A stretch of 64,000 nucleotides of DNA from CAIPAT01 sp041665605 (GCA_041665605.1 JBAYIO010000015.1:1-64000), one strand, 5' to 3'. Shown: positions 44,624 to 53,601, numbered from the stretch's first letter. Program-made: numbers and translations. Notes: generated from the sequence alone by a model not told the origin.

Positions 44624-47485
44624 TTATGACACCGCTAATATTCTGATGGGGCCCAGCAGTCCGGCAGGCAGATTGGCATGCCGGAACATATTGCCGGGCG
44701 CGTTGGTTACCGCTATTTCAATACTATGAAGGCCGGGCGACAGTTCAAATTTATGCCGGTATGGAGGCCACGGCAGAACCACCGGTTCCATATTGTCCAC
44801 GGCTATTTCCGCAATATCCTCCACCCGCCCAATATCCAGCATATAGGTTCCGCCTTGCTCAATCTTAAATGTTTTCGTATAGACGGCCCTGCCCGAATAT
44901 GTCGGATAGCCCCAGTCCGCCCAGTCAGACAGAATTCCGGCTTCAAAAACTTTTTCCGCTGCGGAAATGTCCGGGAATGACCGGTGCCCGTGCGGATATG
45001 AACATCTGAAATTTCCATACAGGTACGGCATTTCCTTCAATTCCCCGCCTTCAGTTATGATGTCGATCACATTGACCAGAGGGGAATGTCCTGATTTTAA
45101 TTCTATATCAGCATAGATATTATTGCAATCATAAAAACGCTTTTTCTCCCATTTATCGATCCGCGTCCCGTTCACATAAAGTTTCCAGTTGCCGGAAACG
45201 GAGCTTTCTTCCAGCACGATTTTTGTGCCGGAAATATTGCCGGAACTGGTAAAGCGGAACCGGTACATGACTTTCGAACTATTAGCCGGAGCAGGATTTC
45301 TCTCACGTCTCATCAAATCAAAAGGCTTACCCTGTCCGTAGTCGGCTTTTCCAATTTCAGCATCCGCGAAAACATGCTGAAAATTCATGGCTAGCTGATT
45401 TTCGCCGAACTCCACTTGCCAGCCGCTGTTCAGTTCAAGGATTTGTTCCTGAGCATCTTCGATTTTACAGGTATCGTCCAGCATAAACCCTGAAACCGGC
45501 TGGATTTCAACTGGAATATCCTCGCAGTAACCGCAAAAAGCATTTTTTGAGCGGTTGTACAGGAAGAAAAGATTCTTATTATTTTCAACATATCGGCTGA
45601 CAAAAATATCTTCCGCGCCATTCCCTCTGATTGCGGCAACCGGCGGCAGCATGCCAGCGGGATTGCCGTTAACCAGTTCCATGCCTTGCGTATTCAGCTT
45701 TTCCGGCTTCGCGGACAGAACAACCGGGATGTCCGCGACCAGAATGACCCGTCCGCCGCCGGCGGCATACCGGTACAATGCCTGCGCGGTATATTCCGGG
45801 ATGAATTTCACATACGGCAGCACTATCGCCCCGTAATTATTACGATGGTTCAAAATACCTTGTTCTGAGACAAGTTCGCCGAGCGTGATTTCATCTATAA
45901 AGTCAAAATCGCGCTGTGCCGACAGCAAGTCCTCAACCAGCGCATGGATGCTCCTCTCATCTCCAAGCACACGCCATGAGTCGTGTTTCAAGTCCATGAA
46001 TTCGTTGTCCGGTTTCTGCTGACAGGCCAGACTGGTTGCCGGATAGAGCATGAGGATGTTGCAGACCGGCACGGCTTCGGAGAGTCTGCCGCACACGTTT
46101 TTCACATACTCCGACAGGCAGTTCATGTAATCCCATTCACTGTGCTGATAAAAAATTGACGGCGGCACTTCATCTTTGCGCGGCCCGTCAATCGAATAAG
46201 AATAGCCGTGAACTATAAAGTAATTTATTCCCAGCGCCATCTGATAGTCCAGCATTCCTCTCAGGTCGCGCAATGTGACTTCATCGCCGATGACCGCCAG
46301 GCAGTCGCTCCCGGCCAGCTCTTTGCCGAAAATATGCGCCGCCGATGAAACAACTTTGATGCCGGTGTGGTAGGCGGCGGTATCCTTGAACCCGTAAGCT
46401 TTGCCGAGCGGATCGCAGCACGGAATGTCAACATATTTATAGCAGCGTAATTCATTGGGCCACCAGGCGGCAGCCAGCGAAAGCCATTCGGTGCGCGTCA
46501 AATGTCCGCTGAAAATTATATTCTTCCGATGACACCATTCACGCGATTGTTCCAGGTAATTCGCCGTCATCAGCCGGTGCTGCGTCGCCCGGAAATGCGC
46601 CCGGACAGCGGGGGATTTCTCATCGATGTCATAAGCCAGATGATGAAGATTCTCGACAATGCCATACGCATGATCTTTGAGAAATTCCTGAGCGAAATTG
46701 ACGGACCACGGATATATTTCACAGCCGTTGGAAGGTTCATCAAAGAAAACACTGTCCACCAGACCGCCGAGATGTTTACCATACCTTTTGTAATACTCTT
46801 CATAGGTGGAATCCAGCATCGCCTGAGTCGTGCGCGGATCCATCAGACACGTCCGGTTGAAATTTAATTCAACCGTGATGCCGATGACTGCATATCTGGC
46901 CTTTTTTTCAGGTTTCCAGCAGACGGCAAAACGGTTATCGATGAAACTGCACCGCCAATGCGGATTCCCGCTCAGCGCCAGCAGCGGCGAATACAGCGTA
47001 TGCTGGACCCTTCGTTCCGTCCATTCCTGACGTCTGGTGCCGCAGTATCCGGTAATATCAGTTGACTTCAGGCATTGTCCATCGGCATCCAGCTCAATGG
47101 CAAACGCCTTCAGGAGATAGCCTTTCTTGAAATCAAGCTCAATTTCATCGCAATTATCGAACAGCCTGACCGTGAAATTCATATTCCTGCTTGCCAGTTC
47201 AGGATGTTCCCACGCGGTTCTGCCGCCGGCAATTCCGCTGGGGAAGTAATCCTCGTCCCATATCTGGAATTTCATGCCGGTCAATTCGCATTCCTGAACA
47301 ATTACGTCAATGATGTTCCACCAGTCATTCGACATATAAGGCGTGAGCAGTCCCTGACGCGCATGGGCAAACACCCCTTGATAACCTTTGTCCGCAAATT
47401 CCCTTATCTGTCGCCTTACCTCTTCCGGATCAAGCTTATGATTCAGAAAATATTGTGCTGATAGATATGTTATTTCTTTTTTCAT
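44624..47485 (-). CDS. GH106-like glycoside hydrolase (putative alpha-L-rhamnosidase)
   Basis: The 953-residue protein resembles the GH106 family. A TIM-barrel starts at the N-terminus (EFADKGYQGVFAHARQGLLT near residue 35; WDEDYFPSGIAGGRTAWEHP near 78), includes a SVFFDEPSNG acidic loop near 240, and is followed by a Rossmann-like region (YGAIVLPYVKFIPEY near 550). The C-terminal beta-sandwich ends HANLPAGLLGPIRIL, as in GH106 and GH2 enzymes. No signal peptide is seen, so it may be cytoplasmic. It is divergently arranged with an AraC gene 98 bp away and heads the run of prepilin, CBM and beta-helix genes. Rhamnose release is inference; other deoxysugars are possible. Confidence 0.8.
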   Translation of the reverse strand: MKKEITYLSAQYFLNHKLDPEEVRRQIREFADKGYQGVFAHARQGLLTPYMSNDWWNIIDVIVQECELTGMKFQIWDEDYFPSGIAGGRTAWEHPELASRNMNFTVRLFDNCDEIELDFKKGYLLKAFAIELDADGQCLKSTDITGYCGTRRQEWTERRVQHTLYSPLLALSGNPHWRCSFIDNRFAVCWKPEKKARYAVIGITVELNFNRTCLMDPRTTQAMLDSTYEEYYKRYGKHLGGLVDSVFFDEPSNGCEIYPWSVNFAQEFLKDHAYGIVENLHHLAYDIDEKSPAVRAHFRATQHRLMTANYLEQSREWCHRKNIIFSGHLTRTEWLSLAAAWWPNELRCYKYVDIPCCDPLGKAYGFKDTAAYHTGIKVVSSAAHIFGKELAGSDCLAVIGDEVTLRDLRGMLDYQMALGINYFIVHGYSYSIDGPRKDEVPPSIFYQHSEWDYMNCLSEYVKNVCGRLSEAVPVCNILMLYPATSLACQQKPDNEFMDLKHDSWRVLGDERSIHALVEDLLSAQRDFDFIDEITLGELVSEQGILNHRNNYGAIVLPYVKFIPEYTAQALYRYAAGGGRVILVADIPVVLSAKPEKLNTQGMELVNGNPAGMLPPVAAIRGNGAEDIFVSRYVENNKNLFFLYNRSKNAFCGYCEDIPVEIQPVSGFMLDDTCKIEDAQEQILELNSGWQVEFGENQLAMNFQHVFADAEIGKADYGQGKPFDLMRRERNPAPANSSKVMYRFRFTSSGNISGTKIVLEESSVSGNWKLYVNGTRIDKWEKKRFYDCNNIYADIELKSGHSPLVNVIDIITEGGELKEMPYLYGNFRCSYPHGHRSFPDISAAEKVFEAGILSDWADWGYPTYSGRAVYTKTFKIEQGGTYMLDIGRVEDIAEIAVDNMEPVVLPWPPYRHKFELSPGLHSIEIAVTNAPGNMFRHANLPAGLLGPIRILAVS

Positions 47486-47552
47486 TTCAATTCCATATTG
47501 ATTTAAGATTTGTCTATAGTATAGTTCTTAACAGTAAATGAAACCTTGATTT

Positions 47553-47582
47553 ATTCGTCAAATAATAGCATAAATTCGTCAA
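47553..47582. promoter_or_regulatory. Direct repeats with 21-bp phasing, candidate AraC half-sites
   Basis: ATTCGTCAA occurs at 47553-47561 and again at 47574-47582, 21 bp apart, i.e. two helical turns. That spacing is the classic I1/I2 layout bound by AraC proteins. The second copy ends just before the AraC start codon. On the minus strand each copy reads TTGACGAAT, so they also overlap -35-like sequences for the divergent GH106 gene. Confidence 0.6.
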
Positions 47583-47583
47583 T

Positions 47584-48456
47584 ATGACATTAAAAACAAC
47601 ATTCGACTTTGCAACGAGGATAAGAGACCGGGACTTTCCGTTAAGGATTGTTCGGAAGGCGTCTCAAAATGCAACACACATGCATTGCCACGAATTTACG
47701 GAGCTGGTCATTGTCTATGGCGGCAAAGGGTTGCATGTAATAGGGGACGATCCGCCCGCGGAATTGGTCAGAGGAAATATTTTTGTCATTCCCAAAGGAG
47801 TTTATCATGAATACCTGGAGAATGGCCTAAGTTTGTTGAATATCATTTTCGAAACAGATCTGCTGCCGCTGCCGCTGCTGGATGTCTATGCGATGCCGTA
47901 TTTCAATATGATCTTCAAAGGCAGGGCTGAAAATCCTGATATTTTCAAGCTGACGGATGATGAATTGGAAGAAATTCTTACCTTGACCGGCAAACTGGAA
48001 ATTGAACTTGACGAACGTCAGCCCGGATGCCAGTTTGCTGCAACCGCATTATTTATGCAGATAATGATATATCTGGCCAGGACTATCGGCGGCAAAGTGG
48101 AAAATACCCGATCCCCGCATATCGGCATCAGCCGGACGATAGAATACATGCATAAGCATTTCACCGGAAAAGTTTCGGTAGAAAAACTCGCCGAAAACGC
48201 CGGACTGTCAATGAGTTCGCTGCTGCGCCATTTCAAACGGATTAACGGCGCGTCTCCGAAGGAATACCTGATTGAGCTGAGAATCAATTATGCCTGCGAA
48301 CTGCTGGACAGCACCCGGCTGAGCATCGATGAAATCGCGTTTAACGCCGGTTTCAATGACAGCAATTATTTTTCAAGGGAATTCAGAAAAGCAACCGGCA
48401 CAACCCCTTCCAAATACCGCGCCGACAGGCAGCCCAAGGTCAATTCCGCGGGATAA
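47584..48456 (+). CDS. AraC-family transcriptional regulator with cupin sensor
   Basis: The 290-residue protein has an N-terminal cupin (HMHCHEFTELVIVYGGKG near residue 32, GNIFVIPKGVYHEY near 68) that usually binds a sugar. The C-terminus carries two helix-turn-helix motifs (SVEKLAENAGLSMSSLLRHF near 200; LSIDEIAFNAGFNDSNYFSR near 245) and the closing TGTTPSKYRA. No Shine-Dalgarno precedes the ATG, and half-site repeats abut it. It is divergent from the GH106-like operon, which it most likely activates when its sugar is present. Confidence 0.93.
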   Translation: MTLKTTFDFATRIRDRDFPLRIVRKASQNATHMHCHEFTELVIVYGGKGLHVIGDDPPAELVRGNIFVIPKGVYHEYLENGLSLLNIIFETDLLPLPLLDVYAMPYFNMIFKGRAENPDIFKLTDDELEEILTLTGKLEIELDERQPGCQFAATALFMQIMIYLARTIGGKVENTRSPHIGISRTIEYMHKHFTGKVSVEKLAENAGLSMSSLLRHFKRINGASPKEYLIELRINYACELLDSTRLSIDEIAFNAGFNDSNYFSREFRKATGTTPSKYRADRQPKVNSAG

Positions 48457-48662
48457 GGTTATTTCCTGATTATAATGCATTCCTCGTCCTGCCCATCCCT
48501 GTTTAATTTCTCTGCAAACACAGGCTAATACTCTGTATTCAAGCCATTTGCAAAATTTTTCATTGACAAAATCACTATATATGTAAGGATAATTGAAAAT
48601 TATAAAATAGAGAAGTCAGAAGGAGTCAGGATTCAGAATGGGAACCGGAAATTCGTAATATA

Positions 48663-48973
48663 GCTCCAGCGGAGCGGAATATTAATAGCTTTCAAAATTA
48701 TAAAAAGTTTTTCAGCTCCAGCGGAGCGACATATTAATAGCAGAAGTCAGAATGGGAATCAGAAACTCAGAACAGCTCCAGAGGAGCGGAATATTAATAG
48801 CTTTCAAAATTATAAAATAGTTTTTCAAGCTCCAGCGGAGCGACATATTAATAGCAGGAGACAGAATGGGAATCAGAAACTCAGAACAGCTCCAGAGGAG
48901 CGGAATATTAATAGCTTTCAAAATTATAAAATAGTTTTTCAAGCTCCAGCGGAGCGACATATTAATAGCAGGA
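48663..48973. repeat. Three tandem A units of about 114 bp
   Basis: GCTCC-AGN-GGAGC hairpins start at 48663, 48715, 48775, 48829, 48889 and 48943. They alternate between a GGAATATTAATAG and a GACATATTAATAG tail. Units two and three are exactly 114 bp apart and almost identical; unit one is 112 bp. The recurrent body between hairpins contains TTTCAAAATTATAAAATAG. Confidence 0.9.
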
Positions 48974-49190
48974 GACAGAATAAAAAACGGTAAATCAGGA
49001 AATTAGAGGAAAAAGTGTTATGCTCAAGATGTCTCTAAACTCTCCGGAATGTTGTGCAGGCGTGGTGTCCGGAATGTCCAGAATGTTGATATGGTATATG
49101 TTCAACGACACTCCAAAGTGTCGGAGTGTGGGAAGCGAGAAAAGTGGAAAGCGAGAAAAGTGGGAAGCGAGAAAAGTGAAAACCAAAAAG

Positions 49191-49410
49191 CATTATGCTC
49201 AACGGGGCTCCAAAGTGTCGGAGTGTGGGAAGCGAGAAAAGTGAAAAGCGAGAAAAGCGAGAAAAGTGAAAACCAAAAAGCATTATGCTCAACGACACTC
49301 CAAAGTGTCGGAGTGTGGGAAGCGAGAAAAGTGAAAAGCGAGAAAAGCGAGAAAAGTGAAAACCAAAAAGCATTATGCTCAACGGGGCTCCAAAGTATCG
49401 GAGTGGGCTG
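49191..49410. repeat. 90-bp tandem B repeats
   Basis: CATTATGCTCAACG begins at 49191, 49281 and 49371, an exact 90-bp period. Each unit holds CTCC-AAAGTGTC-GGAGTG followed by a purine-rich stretch of AGCGAGAAAAGTG motifs. The third copy is cut after the hairpin and runs into GTCC elements. Confidence 0.9.
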
Positions 49411-49481
49411 TCCAAAATGTCGGAGTGTGATGTCCAATATGTCCAATGGGAGGCGGTTGTCCAAAATGAGCGTGACGGGTG

Positions 49482-49589
49482 TCCAGAATGTCCAGAATGT
49501 CCAGAATGTCCAGAATGTCCAGAATGTCCAGAATGTCCAGAATGTCCAGAATGTCCAGAATGTCCAGAATGTCCAGAATGTCCAGGACG
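49482..49589. repeat. 9-bp satellite TCCAGAATG, eleven perfect copies
   Basis: TCCAGAATG is repeated perfectly eleven times (49482-49580), followed by a diverged twelfth copy (TCCAGGACG). Single or paired relatives of the same 9-mer occur upstream in this island and at 9465-9540 in island 1. This fits a recent slippage expansion of a pre-existing element. Confidence 0.95.
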
Positions 49590-49623
49590 TTCCATGAAAC
49601 CCATAGTCCACGGCAGACCCGGA

Positions 49624-50607
49624 TTATGAGACAGCGGACATCTCCAGCAGCCGCTTGATGCTGACTTCGATGGCGATGCTTTGAGCTTTCAACTGGAGTT
49701 CCGGCGTCATTTCCGGAGAGTTGTTTTTGACCTCGGTATTGATAATGTTGATGCGCTGATGGAGTTTCCCCCAGTTGGCCCGGAAGTATTCCAGTTGTTC
49801 TCCGGTGTAGCTCAAGGGGATGGGCTCGGGATCCGGAGCAAGGCCGGGGTATGCAGTCCAGGCGTCAATGACCTGATGCGCCCATTGGATATTTTCCGGT
49901 TCTTTGGCGGGGCTGGAGAACTCCCGGCTGCAAAGGAGGACTTCGCAGTTATAGCGCTTCTGTCTGAACTCCTCGCACTGGTGGAGATCGAACCAGGCTT
50001 CAAAATGGTATTGCGCGTCGAGTTTGTGAAACAGTCTGAAATAGGATGATTCCTGGGTCCGGTTGGGTTCGGCATAGCGGAATTCCCCGATCTGTTCGTA
50101 GACGATGCCGACTGGATCAGGGGCGTTGTAATCGCGGATGTCCCAGACGTTCAGGCGTTTCCACATGTGCCCGGGATTTTCGGGATCATCGCCGCGCATC
50201 CAGCACCAGAAGCGTTCGTTGTCGCAGTACGAGCCGTCCCAGCAGTCAACCGGAGCCTTTTCGCGGCCGCAGGGGTTGCCGTTCGGGCAGAAGGACAGGA
50301 CAGTTCTGCTCAGTACCTCTTTCAAGTCCAGAGCGGTCGGCCTGCCGTAAATGTCTTTGCCGGTGACCAGTTGTTCGATGACGTCAATCATGCCGGCGGT
50401 GGTGCCGGGTTCATGGGCGTGCGGCTGGGAGAAATAATGAGCCCGTTTCCGCGCGGCCGGAACCGTGAAGTCGGAAATGGTGACGCCGTAGACTTTGTAC
50501 CCGGAATAAGAATCCACATGGTCGATCCGGATAATGTCCGGGTTAAGGTTCCGCCATTCCTGGATTTTGGCTTCGAGTTCATGCTGGCGGCAGGGGAAAT
50601 TCTTCAT
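49624..50607 (-). CDS. M14-family zinc carboxypeptidase-like protein
   Basis: The 327-residue protein has the metallocarboxypeptidase features. The HxxE zinc motif is in SQPHAHEPG near residue 82, and the third zinc ligand is probably the His of FDLHQC near residue 212. There is no signal peptide, so it is presumably cytoplasmic. It may trim peptides or cell-wall fragments, but the substrate is unknown. It lies 15 bp downstream of rsmH, so the two may be co-transcribed. Its C-terminus borders repeat island 2. Confidence 0.82.
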   Translation of the reverse strand: MKNFPCRQHELEAKIQEWRNLNPDIIRIDHVDSYSGYKVYGVTISDFTVPAARKRAHYFSQPHAHEPGTTAGMIDVIEQLVTGKDIYGRPTALDLKEVLSRTVLSFCPNGNPCGREKAPVDCWDGSYCDNERFWCWMRGDDPENPGHMWKRLNVWDIRDYNAPDPVGIVYEQIGEFRYAEPNRTQESSYFRLFHKLDAQYHFEAWFDLHQCEEFRQKRYNCEVLLCSREFSSPAKEPENIQWAHQVIDAWTAYPGLAPDPEPIPLSYTGEQLEYFRANWGKLHQRINIINTEVKNNSPEMTPELQLKAQSIAIEVSIKRLLEMSAVS

Positions 50608-50622
50608 TCGGCTGACTCCTGA

Positions 50623-51669
50623 TTATTTTGCCGCTTTGACCGCCCAGCGGAGTTGGGCGCATTTGGAGCGGGGGTTGTCGTATCGTTCCCGGGCTGTCGC
50701 CCGTATGGGGAATTTGCTGTAATCGGAGTATGCGCCTGATTTGAAACCTTCTTCAAAGGACTTCTTGACGCGGTTGTCTTCGCCGGAATGGAAGGCCAGT
50801 ATGGCGGCTCTGCCGCCGGGTTTCAGCGCGAAAGGGAGCGCCAGCAGCATTTGATCCAGAGCGCTGAATTCATCGTTTACCGCGATGCGCAGCGCCTGAA
50901 AAGTCCGCTGCAGCGACCTGGTCACTTCTTTTTCCCAGTCGGCAAGCTTCACCGGCTCGAGGGCTTCGCGAACGGCATTGGCGAGCGTGGTGGTGGTCGT
51001 AATCTTATCGCGATACTTGAAAATCAGCCTGGCGATTGCTTTGGAATGAGGTTCATCGGAATTGATCCGGAGGATTTTTTCGAGCGCGCTTTCCGACAGT
51101 GCCCGGATCAGTACGGAGGCCGGCTGGCCGCGTTCCGGGTTGAGGCGCAGATCGAGCGGGCCCGCGTTTTTGAACGTAAACCCGCGTTCCGGATTGTCAA
51201 TTTGCATCGAGGATACGCCGAGATCGGCCAGGATGAAATCGAAGCCTCCGCCGGCTTCCGGCAGCAGCTTGAGAATCCCGGCGAAGTTGAGTTTTTTCAC
51301 GGTCAGAACGGTTTCATCGAAGCCCAGCCCGCGCAGCCGTGATTCGGTGCGGGGCAGTTCGAGCGGGTCAACATCGATCCCGAACAGCCGTCCGCCCGGA
51401 ACAATGCGTGATAAAAGTTCTCCGGCATGTCCGCCGAACCCGAGAGTGGCGTCGAGTCCGGTTTCGCCGGGTTGCGGGTTCAGCACCTCCAGAATCTCGC
51501 TGACGCATATCGGGCGGTGCATGCCGGCCGGAGTGCGGCCGCTTTCAAGCACCTTCCGGACATCGGCGGCATATTTGTCGGGGTTGAGTTCCTTGTATTT
51601 CTCTTCAAACTTGCGCGGATGGGTCCCGCTGTATCTGACGCGGCGCGTTTTCTCCGGTTCTTCGCTCAT
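50623..51669 (-). CDS. rsmH: 16S rRNA cytosine-1402 N4-methyltransferase
   Basis: The 348-residue protein shows the RsmH (MraW) pattern. It has GLDATLGFGGHAGELL as the SAM-binding loop near residue 75, GRLFGIDVDP near 95, DFILADLGVSSMQID near 142 and GFTFKNAGPLDLRLNP near 160. The family's VNDEFSALDQMLLALP is near 262, with ILAFHSGEDNRVKKSF. The usual LDMRM reads LDLRL. A 20-residue N-terminal extension precedes the core. RsmH usually sits in the division cluster; here the other division genes are absent. Confidence 0.95.
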   Translation of the reverse strand: MSEEPEKTRRVRYSGTHPRKFEEKYKELNPDKYAADVRKVLESGRTPAGMHRPICVSEILEVLNPQPGETGLDATLGFGGHAGELLSRIVPGGRLFGIDVDPLELPRTESRLRGLGFDETVLTVKKLNFAGILKLLPEAGGGFDFILADLGVSSMQIDNPERGFTFKNAGPLDLRLNPERGQPASVLIRALSESALEKILRINSDEPHSKAIARLIFKYRDKITTTTTLANAVREALEPVKLADWEKEVTRSLQRTFQALRIAVNDEFSALDQMLLALPFALKPGGRAAILAFHSGEDNRVKKSFEEGFKSGAYSDYSKFPIRATARERYDNPRSKCAQLRWAVKAAK

Positions 51670-51719
51670 GTTAAATGTTCTCTATAAATCAGGTTGAAGC
51701 GTGCCGCAGGGCGGGATGC

Positions 51720-52037
51720 CTATTTCTGCTCAAAAGTAGTGACGGTCCATGCGCCGCCGCTGTCTTTTTTCAGCGTGAACTCCCATTTGCGGGAACTGTT
51801 GGTGACGACACACGAGACCACCGCCTGGGCGCTGTCATCCTTCAGGATATCCATTCTGGTGGCTTTAAGCCCGTAGCTCTTTACTTGCAGAAAGTTGTCG
51901 ACAGCCTGCTGAAAAGCAACAGTGTTGTTGTTTACCGCCGGCGCCGTCTCCGCCGCCTTTTTGCCGCAGCCCGAAATGAATATGACCATAGTTGCCGCAA
52001 GCGCCATTGATGTAAGCTTGATATATTTGTTTCTCAT
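51720..52037 (-). CDS. Small lipoprotein
   Basis: The 105-residue protein has a signal peptide with a lipobox (VIFISGC, Cys near residue 24), so the mature protein would be lipid-anchored. The rest is a small alpha/beta domain (VAFQQAVDNFLQVKSYG, AVVSCVVTNSSRKWEFTLKK) without a recognised family. It is 50 bp upstream of rsmH on the same strand. Function unknown. Confidence 0.82.
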   Translation of the reverse strand: MRNKYIKLTSMALAATMVIFISGCGKKAAETAPAVNNNTVAFQQAVDNFLQVKSYGLKATRMDILKDDSAQAVVSCVVTNSSRKWEFTLKKDSGGAWTVTTFEQK

Positions 52038-52096
52038 TCTCAGATTTTCCTGTGTTAATAGAGAATTTAATTGCTATGATAAATTACACCGTCTAA

Positions 52097-52657
52097 TCAA
52101 GTATATCCAATTAATTTCAAGGAAAAATTTGCGCGGTGAAGCAGAACCGGTTCAAGCATTCCGTCCGTCAGGCTGTAAACGGAGATGGTATCAAGCATAA
52201 ATCCGGTATCCGTCCGCGGCAGACGCCGCAATTCCCGCAACTTCAATTCCTGCTCATCTTCATACAGGATTAAAGTGCAGTGCGGAGTGTACGGGAACGG
52301 GCAGCAGGCGAAGCGGACAGGCGATTCCGCCAGCATCTGCTGTATTTCGATAAAGGGCTCGGCAGGCAGGACAGTGTAATAACAGATGCCGCAGTCGGGA
52401 AAGCGGTTAATTGCGCCGAAATGCGCGGTAAACGGTTCTGTCGCGGCGGCGATGCGGTCGACAGCCGCAAAGACTGCTTCAGGAGACTGTCCTTCCAGCA
52501 CAGTGCCGAGTCCGCCCGAACCGGCCAGTGTAATTTCCACAGACATATCGGCCCGCGCCGGATCAAACCGCCGCCGGATTTCACGGACAATGTCCGCCGC
52601 TGGCGATGGCACATTGAGGACAATATATGTCGGATCGGCAAAAGTATTTTCCATCAC
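52097..52657 (-). CDS. 2H phosphoesterase-like (2'-5' RNA ligase superfamily) protein
   Basis: The 186-residue protein has the 2H fold pattern. The second HxT motif is clear in PYTPHCTLILYEDE near residue 130. At the first motif position (near residue 40) it reads VEITLAGSGGLG, with Glu in place of the expected His. It may therefore be catalytically impaired or rely on another residue. Members process cyclic phosphates or oligonucleotides. It starts 60 bp upstream of the lipoprotein gene. The reading frame and a conserved-looking core support a real gene. Confidence 0.72.
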   Translation of the reverse strand: MMENTFADPTYIVLNVPSPAADIVREIRRRFDPARADMSVEITLAGSGGLGTVLEGQSPEAVFAAVDRIAAATEPFTAHFGAINRFPDCGICYYTVLPAEPFIEIQQMLAESPVRFACCPFPYTPHCTLILYEDEQELKLRELRRLPRTDTGFMLDTISVYSLTDGMLEPVLLHRANFSLKLIGYT

Positions 52658-52846
52658 TCATAATCCAGACTTCACAATATGTTAGGATGAATTTAATCCT
52701 TGTTCCGCAAAAGTGCAAATCTCATTTAATTTTACTGCTGGAATGCAGAATCCGGTTGCATTTGCCGAATGACAAGGCATAGTTATTGCAGGGTTCCGGA
52801 AATGTTTCCGGAGTTTGCGCGTAACAATTCAAAAGGTCAGGTCTAT

Positions 52847-53479
52847 ATGCAGGAAAATCGTTTTGACAAGGCGGCGTTGAACTGGGATGACGCGCCGGAA
52901 CGTGTTGAAATGGCGAAGCACTTTGCCACGGCGATTGAGGATATTATTCCTTTGGATTCGAATATGCAGGTGATGGATTTCGGGTGCGGCACCGGAAATG
53001 TCGCCGTCCGTCTGTCGCCTCTCGTGGGAACAATTACCGCAGTTGACTCTTCCGCCGGCATGATCAGTATGCTGGAGAAGAAGCTGGCGGGATCAGACCT
53101 GAAAAACATCAAGCCGTTTTTAGCCGAGTTTGATGAGGATAATTTCCGGAACGCGAGTTTTGATTTGATATATTCCTGCATGACATTTCACCATATTGAG
53201 GATATTGAGCATGTGCTGCGTCTTTTTTATAAGATGCTGAATCCCTGCGGCTATCTGGTCCTGATTGATCTGGCAAAAGAAGACGGTTCGTTCCATGATG
53301 ACAATACCGGAGTGGTTCATTTCGGCTTCGACCAGGAACTCCTGAACCATACACTCGATGAAATTGGCTTTACCGACATCTATTCCAGGACGGCATACAC
53401 CCGGGTGAAAACTCTGCCTTCAGGGATATCCCGCGAATATCCCATCTTCCTGATTACCGGGATGAAATCCATCGGCTGA
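52847..53479 (+). CDS. Class I SAM-dependent methyltransferase
   Basis: About 210 residues from the ATG at 52847 (AAAAGGT upstream); the frame is open further back without a ribosome site. Motif I, VMDFGCGTGNVAVRLSPL near residue 45, is followed by the acidic TAVDSSAGMISML near 68 and FDLIYSCMTFHHIED near 105, typical of UbiE/methyltransferase-11-type enzymes. It faces the opposite way to the RsmH group and precedes uvrA. Substrate is unknown. Confidence 0.9.
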   Translation: MQENRFDKAALNWDDAPERVEMAKHFATAIEDIIPLDSNMQVMDFGCGTGNVAVRLSPLVGTITAVDSSAGMISMLEKKLAGSDLKNIKPFLAEFDEDNFRNASFDLIYSCMTFHHIEDIEHVLRLFYKMLNPCGYLVLIDLAKEDGSFHDDNTGVVHFGFDQELLNHTLDEIGFTDIYSRTAYTRVKTLPSGISREYPIFLITGMKSIG

Positions 53480-53601
53480 CATTGGCCTGTCAAGAGCCAT
53501 AATCCGGAGTATTTTTGGCGGTCAGCCTATTGATATTTTGCCGGTTTGGCGGTAAAGTCTAGCTTGTATTTATTGACTTTATTTTATGAAAGCAGAATGG
53601 A

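Larger units (their letters stand above)
48547..49589. repeat. Repeat island 2 (tandem hairpin units and 9-bp satellite)
   Basis: This island repeats the order of island 1. A 36-nt leader (48547-48582) is identical to that of island 1 at 32 of 36 positions. Three tandem A units, B modules of the form TGCTCAACG, CTCC, spacer, GGAGTG (near 49017, 49096, 49193, 49284 and 49374), and GTGTCC(A/G)AATG-like elements then expand into a 9-bp satellite. Frames are open on both strands because the 90-bp and 9-bp periods are multiples of three, giving low-complexity CPE, VQN, HSG and FWT repeats. I regard these as non-coding. It fills the gap between the AraC and M14 peptidase genes. Confidence 0.85.

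Noticed and set aside
48663..49589. CRISPR array
   Set aside because: Repeats are either directly tandem or hairpin units with conserved rather than unique intervening sequence. No cas genes are present.
49035..49611. Long open frames on both strands giving HSG, FWT, VQN and CPE repeat proteins
   Set aside because: They arise because the 9-bp and 90-bp repeat periods are multiples of three. Several frames are open at once, none has a ribosome site or a recognisable domain.
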